Assembly: GCF_021596945.1 (NCBI RefSeq)
Contig: NZ_CP063779.1
Coordinates: 1,463,592-1,527,591, forward strand
Direction of reading: 5' to 3'
DNA: 64,000 bases
Source: Mongoliitalea daihaiensis
GTDB taxonomy: Bacteria > Bacteroidota > Bacteroidia > Cytophagales > Cyclobacteriaceae
Both the position numbers and the translations under genes were made by a program. Below, in pieces: positions 52,781 to 60,871 of the stretch (positions are counted from its first letter, which is position 1; each line of letters begins with the position of its first letter). The notes under the pieces are model-generated. The model saw only the letters and a list, made by a program, of their open reading frames with translations. It was not told where the DNA came from and searched no databases.

Positions 52781-53761
52781 ATGTTTCATCACGTAAAAGA
52801 ATTACAATACAACGCTAGGGTTTCAAAACCTGATGTTCGTTTCGCGAAATTATTGCTCGAACAATTTGGAGGACCTAATGGAGAACTTAAAGCAGCAATG
52901 CAATATTTTGTTCAGGGGTTTGGCTGCAGAAAAGCTTTTCCAGACAAATATGATATGCTAATGGATATTGCAACTGAGGAATTCAGTCATCTTGAAATAG
53001 TCGGTGCCACTATTCAAATGTTGCTCACCGGAGTAAATGGAGAACTGAAAAATGCAGCAGATGAATCTGATTTGACAAAGATGTTGGATGGTCAGGCGGC
53101 CAAGGAAAGTTATATCCATGAAGCTATGGTCAACCCACATTTCTTTATAGTAAGTGGCGGAACGCCAACCCTTACGGATAGTGTAGGTAATCCCTGGAGT
53201 GCCAGCTATATTATGGGAATGGGAGACCTGACAGCGGATTTACGTCTGGATCTGGGTGCTGAGATTAGTGCTAAAATGGTCTATGAAAACCTGATGAAAT
53301 TCACTGATGATGTTTATGTCAAAGAAACATTGCGTTTTTTAATGACCAGAGAAGTAGCCCATTATCAGATGTTCCAAGCTGCTTTAGATACTATTGAACC
53401 AAACTTTCCTCCTGGAATTTTGGCAAGTGATCCCAAATTCAGCAACAAGTATTTCAACATGTCCAAAGGGGAAGATTACAGAGGACCTTGGAATGAGGGG
53501 AAAAGCCCCTTGATGGGAGAAGAGTGGCACAATGTAGAGGATCCAATTCAGCATGTCAGAGATTCCAACGGCTTGCTTGATGAAAAAGCAGTTAGTACAG
53601 ACCGAACTGAAAAGTCCGTCCAATCTGCCAATAAAGCACTAAGCATCAAAAGGAAAGAGAAAATAGACAAAGCCACAGCCCCTGTCAATGGATTTATGAG
53701 TTGGTCAGTCTATGAGAATAAAGAAAAGTCAAAAGATCAAGAAAGGTCAAGTGTCTTATGA
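52781..53761 (+). CDS. Manganese (non-haem) catalase
   Basis: This dimanganese enzyme dismutates hydrogen peroxide in the cytoplasm. The 326-residue protein shows the ferritin-like metal ligands: Glu in GPNGELKAAMQYF (about 35), E-E-F-S-H in IATEEFSHLEIVG (about 66-70), Glu in LDLGAEISAKMVYE, and Glu/His in MTREVAHYQMF. The C-terminal extension (FMSWSVYENKEKSKDQ) is typical. Its place among stress genes and after an AraC-type regulator points to induction by oxidative or general stress. Confidence 0.95.
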   Translation: MFHHVKELQYNARVSKPDVRFAKLLLEQFGGPNGELKAAMQYFVQGFGCRKAFPDKYDMLMDIATEEFSHLEIVGATIQMLLTGVNGELKNAADESDLTKMLDGQAAKESYIHEAMVNPHFFIVSGGTPTLTDSVGNPWSASYIMGMGDLTADLRLDLGAEISAKMVYENLMKFTDDVYVKETLRFLMTREVAHYQMFQAALDTIEPNFPPGILASDPKFSNKYFNMSKGEDYRGPWNEGKSPLMGEEWHNVEDPIQHVRDSNGLLDEKAVSTDRTEKSVQSANKALSIKRKEKIDKATAPVNGFMSWSVYENKEKSKDQERSSVL

Positions 53762-53816
53762 TATTTTGATGTTAAAGAAAACAATAAATAGTCTAAACCA
53801 ATGAACTACAACACAA

Positions 53817-54386
53817 ATGGGAAATTTACGAAATGAGAATCAAGGTCTTGATAAAGATAGAGGGACTTCTGAAAAAAGAGTATTGACAGGTATGTTTAGG
53901 GACCGTGAAAGTACAGAAAGGGCTTATAATACCCTTCACGAAAAGGGATATTCAAAAGAGGAAATCAATTTAATTATGTCTAAGGAAACCCGTGAAAAAG
54001 ACTATGGTGATACATCAACGGAAGAGACTGAAATAGGAACCAAGGCTACAGAACATGCTGGTAAGGGGTCTGCCATAGGAGGTACAGTAGGTGCAATTGT
54101 CGGTGTAATTGCTGCCATTGGTACAAGTGTGGTGATTCCTGGACTGGGAATCCTAATAGCTGGCCCATTAGCCGCAGGCTTGGTTGGAGCAGGAGCCGGT
54201 GGTGTCGCCGGTGGCGTTATCGGTGCCTTGGTAGGCTCAGGAATCCCTGAAACCAGAGCGAAATTATATGAATCAGGGATCAAAGAAGGCAATGTCGTCA
54301 TTACGGTAACCCCAAAAAATGAGGATGATGCCAAATACTTAGAAAACAACTGGAAAACTAACCAAGGTAAAGAAATTCACTGGTAA
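53817..54386 (+). CDS. YflT/glycine-zipper general stress protein
   Basis: The 189-residue protein has an N-terminal YflT (GSP17M-like) domain with VLTGMFRDRESTERAYNTL (about 22-80). A hydrophobic glycine-zipper segment (about 88-145, rich in GAIVGVIAA and GGVAGGVIGA) comes next, then a second alpha/beta stretch ending with VVITVTPKNEDDAKYLENNW. The glycine-rich helices may insert into or associate with the membrane. It lies 55 bp after the catalase gene, likely in the same unit. Confidence 0.8.
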   Translation: MGNLRNENQGLDKDRGTSEKRVLTGMFRDRESTERAYNTLHEKGYSKEEINLIMSKETREKDYGDTSTEETEIGTKATEHAGKGSAIGGTVGAIVGVIAAIGTSVVIPGLGILIAGPLAAGLVGAGAGGVAGGVIGALVGSGIPETRAKLYESGIKEGNVVITVTPKNEDDAKYLENNWKTNQGKEIHW

Positions 54387-54453
54387 AACTCCCACATGCA
54401 AGGGGAATTTAAACTACCCTTTCATTTATTATGAAAACTAAACCAATTATACT

Positions 54454-55098
54454 ATGAAAAATCTAATGAAATTTAAATCAGTCCTATTGTCAACTTTGGT
54501 AGTAGGAAGTGTATTCTTTACTTCAACTTCCTGCACTGAAAATAAGGTAAACGATTCAAGGGATGTTGCCGAAAAAGAAAATATGGCCAATCAACCAAAA
54601 GATTACAGAACAGGGAATAACATAAATTCAGAAAACAGACCTGTTATGGTTATCAGTAATGATGATGACACCCAGTTTTTGATGGATGCGGCAGAAATGC
54701 AACATGAAAATATTAGTTTAGGTAAACTAGCCCAACAAAAAGGTAGTTCTGACCATGTCAGAGCGTTGGGGAAGATGATGGTGGAAGAGAATTCTAAATC
54801 GCTTACCGAGCTTAGTACATTGGCCCAGTCAAAATCAATCGCCATTCCAAGCTCAGCTACAGAAAACTCAAATGATTTCTATAAAAAACTTAATGAAAAA
54901 AACGGGAATGATTTTAGTAAAACTTATAGCAAAAGAATGGTAGATCAACACGAAGATGCTATTGATTTATATGAAAAAGCTGTAAAAGATACAGAAGATG
55001 CTCAAGTCAAAGCTTTTGCAACAAATAAACTTGTATCTCTAAGAACTCAACTCAAAAAAGCTGAGGATTGTAGAGAGAAAAGTAATAATGAACAATAA
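54454..55098 (+). CDS. DUF4142 family lipoprotein
   Basis: The 214-residue protein has a lipobox signal (VVGSVFFTSTSC, about Cys27). A four-helix DUF4142 domain follows, with DTQFLMDAAEMQHENISLGK, VRALGKMMVEENSKS and MVDQHEDAIDLYEKAV. DUF4142 proteins are ferritin-like helical bundles often encoded beside catalase and general stress genes in Bacteroidota and Proteobacteria. A strong terminator follows at 55142. Confidence 0.88.
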   Translation: MKNLMKFKSVLLSTLVVGSVFFTSTSCTENKVNDSRDVAEKENMANQPKDYRTGNNINSENRPVMVISNDDDTQFLMDAAEMQHENISLGKLAQQKGSSDHVRALGKMMVEENSKSLTELSTLAQSKSIAIPSSATENSNDFYKKLNEKNGNDFSKTYSKRMVDQHEDAIDLYEKAVKDTEDAQVKAFATNKLVSLRTQLKKAEDCREKSNNEQ

Positions 55099-55141
55099 TA
55101 ATTTGTTATAGGAGTATCTTAGAAAATTTCTTCGGAATTAG

Positions 55142-55178
55142 GAAGTAGAGCTTAAACTAAGCTCTACTTCTTTTTTTT
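55142..55178 (+). terminator. Rho-independent terminator of the stress unit
   Basis: GAAGTAGAGCTT (55142-55153) pairs perfectly with AAGCTCTACTTC (55159-55170) around a 5-nt loop, followed directly by eight T's. It begins 44 bp after the DUF4142 stop codon. Confidence 0.9.
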
Positions 55179-55760
55179 GGAAACTTTAGACTTTGATTCA
55201 AAGTCAATTTCAGTGGGTAAAAGTATAATGTAGTCTTCTGTTTTGTAGATTTTAGCTCAGGAATTTCAGTACGGGCACACTGATCCCATGAAGTTTTTTT
55301 GGTGTTTTTACGCGGATTGTGGTGGACAGCAATTCTTGGGTGCCATGCCATCAAGATCAATAAACCTGATCGGCCCCAAGGATTCCCGATATCGCTTTAC
55401 TCATCGGGATAGGCTGTAATGGGTTTCTTGAACTACTATCGGACCAGTAATCTGTATAAAAAGTATCGTACCAGACATTCTCTGATGTCTCATGGACCAC
55501 GAAAGCCTCAATGTATCCATACTTCTCTACAAATATATCTTTTTTCAGCCCTTCATGCTTGTTCCGGCCTTTTTATGATAATAGAATTTTACCACTATCA
55601 TACTGGTTAATATCCCTATCATACAGGGTATAGGTCATATAAGCTTCGGGATCTGGTTTTTTTATTCAAATCAGAAAGAACCAGCATAATAGCATTAGCC
55701 AGTAACAATTGATTAGGACCACTCCCAGCATGCTGCTGCCCTAGTTCATTCAGCTTTTAC
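55179..55760 (-). pseudogene. RHS-repeat/DUF6443-type protein remnant
   Basis: On the minus strand one frame reads PDPEAYMTYTLYDRDINQYD, SGKILLS, a stop, GRNKHEGLKKDIFVEKYGYI and EAFVVHETSENVWYD. The adjacent frame gives VQETHY, a stop, and then GPIRFIDLDGMAPKNCCPPQ. These are hallmark pieces of the C-terminal half of Bacteroidota RHS proteins, where VQETHYDPWG precedes the core and NP-x-RFIDPDGM ends it. The core between them is deleted, and stops or frameshifts occur at least three times. The locus is a dead relic of a large secreted toxin-type protein. Confidence 0.8.
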
Positions 55761-55873
55761 TATTCAGAATCTGAAATGGGGAGGAGGAGTCTTATTGAAT
55801 AAAAAAATGAAATATTGCTGAATAAGTATCATGACTTCTCAAAGCTCTGAAAAACTGTAATAAGATATCAAGA

Positions 55874-55905
55874 AAAAGGCTACCTGATCAATCAGGTAGC
55901 CTTTT
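55874..55905. terminator. Bidirectional terminator after secDF
   Basis: AAAAGGCTACCTGAT (55874-55888) pairs perfectly with ATCAGGTAGCCTTTT (55891-55905). The left flank is A-rich, so minus-strand transcripts (secDF) end in a U-tract. The right flank TATTTT could serve the + strand. Confidence 0.8.
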
Positions 55906-55971
55906 ATTTTACTTTGCATGAAATAGTTAAGTCTGCTTATTTAACAGTTTGGTAGCCCGAATCAGGGTATT

Positions 55972-58941
55972 TTAAACTGTTTTTTTAGCAGGACTTGATT
56001 CAGCAGATGCAGTCGCTTCGGCTGCCATCTCACGTTTCATCAAATCCACCACTACAGGAGTAGCAATGTAGATAGAGGAGTAAGTACCTACCAATACACC
56101 AATTAATAGTGCAAATGAGAATCCTCTCAATACTTCACCACCGAAAATCAAGAGTACCAATACCACCACTAGCGTAGTCAAAGAGGTAATCAATGTTCTC
56201 GCCATGGTTTGGTTGATTGCATCATTAAACATTTTCACCAATTTGGAAGTACCTCTGTTCTCAATGTTTTCCCGGATTCTGTCAAATACAATCACCGTAT
56301 CGTTGATGGAGTAACCTACTACGGTCAACATAGCCGCAATGAATACCTGATCGATTTCAAAGGTTGCACCTAAAGCAGATGCTATGGCAAATGCCGCAAT
56401 CACGAAGAATACGTCATGCACCAAGGCGATGATTGATCCAAGAGAGAACTGCCACTTACGGAATCTTAATAAGATGTATAAGAAGATTGCCACCAAAGCA
56501 AAGAACATAGCTTCAGCCGATGATTTTTTGATGTCATCCGCTACGGTAGCACCTACCTTGGAAGAACCAGTAATTGCAAATTGATTATCTGCCATTCTTG
56601 TCACATCCGTAACAAATGAATAACCTGTTACAGCAGCTAATCCTTCAATAACACGCTTTTCAACTTCTGCATTGGAAGCATCATCGTCTTCATTGATCAA
56701 ATAGGAAGTAGTGACTTTCATGATGTTGTTTGCACCATATGATTTTACTTCTACAGATCCGTCAAACTGATCATCCAAACCAACTTTCAAGTCGGAAGAA
56801 ACAATGGGGCTTGAGAATTCTACGATATACGAGCGCCCACCTGTAAAGTCAACCCCAAACTTCAATCCATTGATTGAGGCCAAAGCTAAACCTACAATGA
56901 TGATACCTGTAGAAATCAGGTAAGCGACCTTTCTCTTACTCAAAAAGTCAATATTCAAATTGCTTAATCGGTCACCTGCCAATGGTGTAACAAAAGAAAC
57001 ATTACTCTTATCTCCTTTTTTGGTCATCCAGAATACTATCACGCGTGTGATAAATACGGCAGAGAAAAAGGAAGATGCTATACCAATCATCAATACGATG
57101 GCAAATCCCTTTACAGGGCCCTGACCTAAGGCATATAAGATTGCACCTGTCAAGAAGGTTGTCACGTTGGAGTCTAAGATTGCTGAGAATGCTTTATTGT
57201 ACCCCTCATTGATTGCTGCTAATAGGCCAGCCCCGTTTCTTAATTCCTCTTTAATACGTTCAAAAATCAATACGTTGGCATCAATCGACATACCGATGGT
57301 CAATACAATACCTGCTATACCTGGCAAAGTCAAGGCTGCACCAAGCTGAGCAAGGATACCCAAAATAAAGAAGATGTTGAATACCAATGCTGCGATGGCA
57401 ACCAAGCCACCTTTGGCATAGTAAGCCACCATGAAAAGGACTACCAATACTAGACCTGCTATCATGGAAACTACCCCTTGCTTTTGAGCTTCTTTACCCA
57501 AAGTAGGACCAATGATGGCTTCTTCTACGATTTTGGTCGGAGCAGGAAGGGAACCTGACTTCAAGATATTAGCTAAATCCTTGGCTTCTTCTAACGTAAA
57601 GTTACCGGTGATTTCGGACTGTCCGGAAGGGATTTCACTTTGTACTGTTGGAGCTGTATATACATAATCATCCAATACTACGGCGATTCTTTTTCCAATA
57701 CTTTCAGAAGTTACTTTTCTCCATCTTCTAGCGCCGTCTGAATTCATCTGCATGCTTACAGCTGGTCTGGATGTCTGATCCAAGGTCTGTCTTGCATCCG
57801 TAATAACATCTCCATCCATCAAAGCTTGATCGCTGCTTCGGTTGTAGCTGATTGCAAATAACTCCAATAGCTCCATTCCATCCGCCACTTGTGGCTTTAC
57901 TGACCATAAAAATTTAACATTTCTTGGAAGCAATGTTTTCACATCTTCTCTCGCCAAAAGCCTGTTGATGGTCACTGTATCTCTCATTTCATATACCAAT
58001 CCCTGATTGGATTTGGTTAAGCTGAAAATTGGAGATACTTGAGTCGATAAATCATCTACGTCTTCACCTGCTAATTGTCTTTCTAGATCTGTTTTTTCCT
58101 CTTCGTCTATTTCACTTTCAGTAGCAGGGCTTTCCGCTGCTTTTTGCTGTTGCGCCTCAGCTACGAGGAAGCTGTTGACTGCTTCTAGCTCTGGGAGGAA
58201 TTCGTTTAGTTCAGCAACTTGCCAGAATTGTAGTTTTGCTACACCCTGTAAAAGGTTTCTTACACGTTCAGCGTTGCTTACACCTGGTAATTCAATTTGG
58301 ATTCTACCAGTCCCTTGAATTCGTTGGATATTTGGCTGAGAAGTACCAAATCTATCAACTCGCGTCCTCAAGATGTTGAATGACCGTTCAATGGCATTTT
58401 CGATTTCAGTATCAATGATCGATAAGATATCTGAATCACTGCTTTCCAGAGAAACTCTTCCTCTGTTAGCGGCCGTTGCAAAAATAGAGCTGAGTTTCTG
58501 ATTTCCAGCTTTTTGATTCCAAGCACTGTAAAATAAATTAACAAATTTATCATTGCTTGTTTTAGATGCTTCTGTAGCTTGATCCAATGCGGCGTTGAAA
58601 TTTGGATCTTTACTGCTTCCGGAAAGACCTCTGACAATCTCTACGGGAGAAACTTCCAAAGTCACGTGCATCCCGCCCTGAAGGTCAAGCCCTAGACCAA
58701 GTTCGGTTTCTTTGATTTCTTTGTAGGTGAATTTGGCACCTAGAAAGTTGTAAACAGGCTCTCTGTAAATAGAGTCAAGATAGGCCTGTTGCCTTGCAAA
58801 GTCCACATTTCCTTGGGAGTCTGTGGCATATGCTACAGCTTTTTGCTGTATGTTGTTGGATACAAATGTGAATGACAGGTAATACAGACACAGTGCTGTA
58901 ATGACTACCGTCAAAAACACAATAACACCTTGGTTACGCAT
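55972..58941 (-). CDS. secDF: Protein translocase subunit SecDF (fused)
   Basis: SecDF uses the proton motive force to help draw proteins through SecYEG. The 989-residue fusion has SecD in the first two thirds: first helix, GLDLQGGMHVTLEVSP, periplasmic P1 head, GSLPAPTKIVEE and GIVLTIGMSIDANVLIFERI. SecF follows from about residue 640 (GVDFTGGRSYIVEF, VVGYSINDTVIVFDRIREN). Twelve helices are expected. The insert of about 45 residues rich in Glu/Ala/Gln (about 255-300) is a common variable loop. It is a monocistronic unit with its own terminator. Confidence 0.96.
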   Translation of the reverse strand: MRNQGVIVFLTVVITALCLYYLSFTFVSNNIQQKAVAYATDSQGNVDFARQQAYLDSIYREPVYNFLGAKFTYKEIKETELGLGLDLQGGMHVTLEVSPVEIVRGLSGSSKDPNFNAALDQATEASKTSNDKFVNLFYSAWNQKAGNQKLSSIFATAANRGRVSLESSDSDILSIIDTEIENAIERSFNILRTRVDRFGTSQPNIQRIQGTGRIQIELPGVSNAERVRNLLQGVAKLQFWQVAELNEFLPELEAVNSFLVAEAQQQKAAESPATESEIDEEEKTDLERQLAGEDVDDLSTQVSPIFSLTKSNQGLVYEMRDTVTINRLLAREDVKTLLPRNVKFLWSVKPQVADGMELLELFAISYNRSSDQALMDGDVITDARQTLDQTSRPAVSMQMNSDGARRWRKVTSESIGKRIAVVLDDYVYTAPTVQSEIPSGQSEITGNFTLEEAKDLANILKSGSLPAPTKIVEEAIIGPTLGKEAQKQGVVSMIAGLVLVVLFMVAYYAKGGLVAIAALVFNIFFILGILAQLGAALTLPGIAGIVLTIGMSIDANVLIFERIKEELRNGAGLLAAINEGYNKAFSAILDSNVTTFLTGAILYALGQGPVKGFAIVLMIGIASSFFSAVFITRVIVFWMTKKGDKSNVSFVTPLAGDRLSNLNIDFLSKRKVAYLISTGIIIVGLALASINGLKFGVDFTGGRSYIVEFSSPIVSSDLKVGLDDQFDGSVEVKSYGANNIMKVTTSYLINEDDDASNAEVEKRVIEGLAAVTGYSFVTDVTRMADNQFAITGSSKVGATVADDIKKSSAEAMFFALVAIFLYILLRFRKWQFSLGSIIALVHDVFFVIAAFAIASALGATFEIDQVFIAAMLTVVGYSINDTVIVFDRIRENIENRGTSKLVKMFNDAINQTMARTLITSLTTLVVVLVLLIFGGEVLRGFSFALLIGVLVGTYSSIYIATPVVVDLMKREMAAEATASAESSPAKKTV

Positions 58942-59029
58942 AACTATAGTTTGATTTTAAATTGTTTCGAATGGAATGTAACTAGAGAATAACTGCCTTA
59001 TTCAGGCAGAAAAATAGAAGGCAGCACCT

Positions 59030-59389
59030 TTAAGGTGCATTCGTAGAAATTATTTGTTCTAAAAGTATTTCCCAAAAATGGAAGTTTTGAGCGGTAGTAG
59101 ATACTATCGTGGAAATTTTTGATTTTTCCGCATAAACGAATTCAAAGATGACATGAAATACATGTTGACTTATAGCCACTACAAATGGAACAACGGCATC
59201 TACGGTTACAGCTACAAACTTATGATCGTTGGTAGCATCTGACTCAGTTTGTGAATAATCTACCGGAGTATCAACTGTTTGATTTTGTGGTAGGTATTCC
59301 AAGACAGAAGTTAGCAGACAGAAAAATAACACCAAGAGGAAGGAAAGCCTCTGCTTGATGGTATACATATTTTTTCTGTTTTGCTTCAT
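59030..59389 (-). CDS. Small protein with one membrane helix, unknown
   Basis: I start at ATG 59389 (MKQNRKNMYTIKQRLSF). ATGs at 59434 and 59368 are alternatives. The roughly 119-residue product has a hydrophobic segment that may be a signal anchor (LSFLLVLFFCLLTSVLEYLP) and then a valine-rich region (FVAVTVDAVVPFVVAISQHV). No family recognised. It sits alone between udk and secDF on the same strand. Confidence 0.5.
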   Translation of the reverse strand: MKQNRKNMYTIKQRLSFLLVLFFCLLTSVLEYLPQNQTVDTPVDYSQTESDATNDHKFVAVTVDAVVPFVVAISQHVFHVIFEFVYAEKSKISTIVSTTAQNFHFWEILLEQIISTNAP

Positions 59390-59489
59390 GGTCGGCAAAT
59401 ATATGAATATTTGTAAAAAGCTATGCTTCTTCAATTGAAAAATGTCAGAATTGAAGCCTTTTTCTTTGTTTTTCTTGCTAAATCCTTGA

Positions 59490-60116
59490 TTATTTGACTT
59501 TTGAACGCATGTAAGCCCGGATTACATCCAATGCTCTATCAAAGTTTCTGTTGTTTGGGACAATTAAATCAGCATCGTTTTTGAATGGATCAATGAATTT
59601 TTCGTACGTAGGCATCACGTGATTTTCATAGCGATAAAGTACATCGTCTAAGTCATAGCCGCGCTCTACTTTGTCTCGCACAATTCTTCGCTTGAGTTTG
59701 ATGTATTCTTTGGCATCGATAAAAATTTTCAAATCTAAAAGTTTAGCCAATTCAGGATAATACAGGACAAAAATGCCTTCCACCACTACTACTGGTGCAG
59801 GTGCAAACTCTAACATTTTCGGTTTTTTATTAGGATTGTTAAAGGTGTACTCTTGTCTGAACACTGTTTCTCCATTTCCCAATTTCTGTATGTCTATGGC
59901 ATACTGTTCAAAGTCAATAGATTGAGGTGTATCGAAATTGTGAACGCCCTTGTCATCAATAGGCTGAAGGTGCCGAGGTTTATAATAATTGTCTTGGGAA
60001 ATCAGGCAAACTTCTCCAGGTTCGAAAGAATGTAAAAGTTTATCTAAGAAAAGAGTTTTTCCGGATGCGCTACCGCCCGTAATGCCGACAATGAATGGTT
60101 TCTTCATGGGGTACAA
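59490..60116 (-). CDS. udk: Uridine kinase
   Basis: Udk phosphorylates uridine and cytidine to UMP and CMP in pyrimidine salvage. The 208-residue protein has P-loop GITGGSASGKTLFLDKL, ISQDNYYKP, HNFDTPQSIDF, VVVEGIFVLYYPEL and the lid RRIVRDKVERGYDLDDVL. It begins 9 bp after the end of rdgB on the same strand, so the two are likely co-transcribed. Confidence 0.94.
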   Translation of the reverse strand: MYPMKKPFIVGITGGSASGKTLFLDKLLHSFEPGEVCLISQDNYYKPRHLQPIDDKGVHNFDTPQSIDFEQYAIDIQKLGNGETVFRQEYTFNNPNKKPKMLEFAPAPVVVVEGIFVLYYPELAKLLDLKIFIDAKEYIKLKRRIVRDKVERGYDLDDVLYRYENHVMPTYEKFIDPFKNDADLIVPNNRNFDRALDVIRAYMRSKVK

Positions 60117-60125
60117 AAGTAAGCA

Positions 60126-60695
60126 TTATTTTAAAAATTCAATCAAGGACTTTACTGCCTTTCCCCGGTGACTGATGGTGTTCTTCTCTTGCATACTGAT
60201 TTCAGCAAATGTTTTAGTATACCCCCATGGCCTAAAAACAGGGTCATACCCAAAACCTCCGGTCCCTGTTCGTTCGGAAATTATTTCACCATCGGCAATT
60301 CCTTCAAAACTGTGTTCTTTGCCTTTCAAGATCAAGGCGATGACTGTACGAAATCGTGCGCGACGATTTGATTGACCGTTAAGTTTCTCTAATAAAAGGC
60401 TGACATTCCGCTCGTCGCTCCTAGGTTCACCTGCAAATCTTCCAGAATAGACGCCCGGAGCCCCATCAAGTGCCTCTACTTCCAACCCTGTGTCATCTGC
60501 AAAGCAATCTACTCCGTATTTTTCAAATACATAACGTGCTTTTTGAAAGGCATTGTGATCGAGTGTATCTCCAGTTTCGGGTAATTCCTCCATACAGCCG
60601 ATATCTTCCAAACTGACGATATCGAATGAATCCCCAAGAGCAGCTTTTACTTCTTGAATTTTTTTTGTGTTGTTAGTAGCGAAACAAATTTTCAT
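60126..60695 (-). CDS. rdgB: XTP/dITP diphosphatase (RdgB/HAM1)
   Basis: The enzyme hydrolyses non-canonical purine triphosphates (XTP, ITP, dITP) to monophosphates and so protects DNA. The 189-residue protein has the N-terminal CFATNNTKKIQEVKAAL, FADDTGLEVEALDGAPGVYS, GTGGFGYDPVF and the C-terminal SHRGKAVKSL. It lies upstream of udk. Confidence 0.95.
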   Translation of the reverse strand: MKICFATNNTKKIQEVKAALGDSFDIVSLEDIGCMEELPETGDTLDHNAFQKARYVFEKYGVDCFADDTGLEVEALDGAPGVYSGRFAGEPRSDERNVSLLLEKLNGQSNRRARFRTVIALILKGKEHSFEGIADGEIISERTGTGGFGYDPVFRPWGYTKTFAEISMQEKNTISHRGKAVKSLIEFLK

Positions 60696-60871
60696 AAACT
60701 AAGGGGACTTCTGGGTGGGAAGAAAATGTGACGATTTCTGACTCTAGAGTGCAAATTTAGCTTTTTGTATTCGAACTAGCCCCGCCTGATGGATTATTCT
60801 TTGTAATTTAGCTTTCTGTTTCTATGCTGGAAACAGTGAAAATCGATTAATCACTAAGGAATATTACATAC

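Noticed and set aside
55419-55610. 63-aa + strand frame near the RHS remnant
   Set aside because: The minus strand carries the clear RHS motifs, and this frame is their complement.
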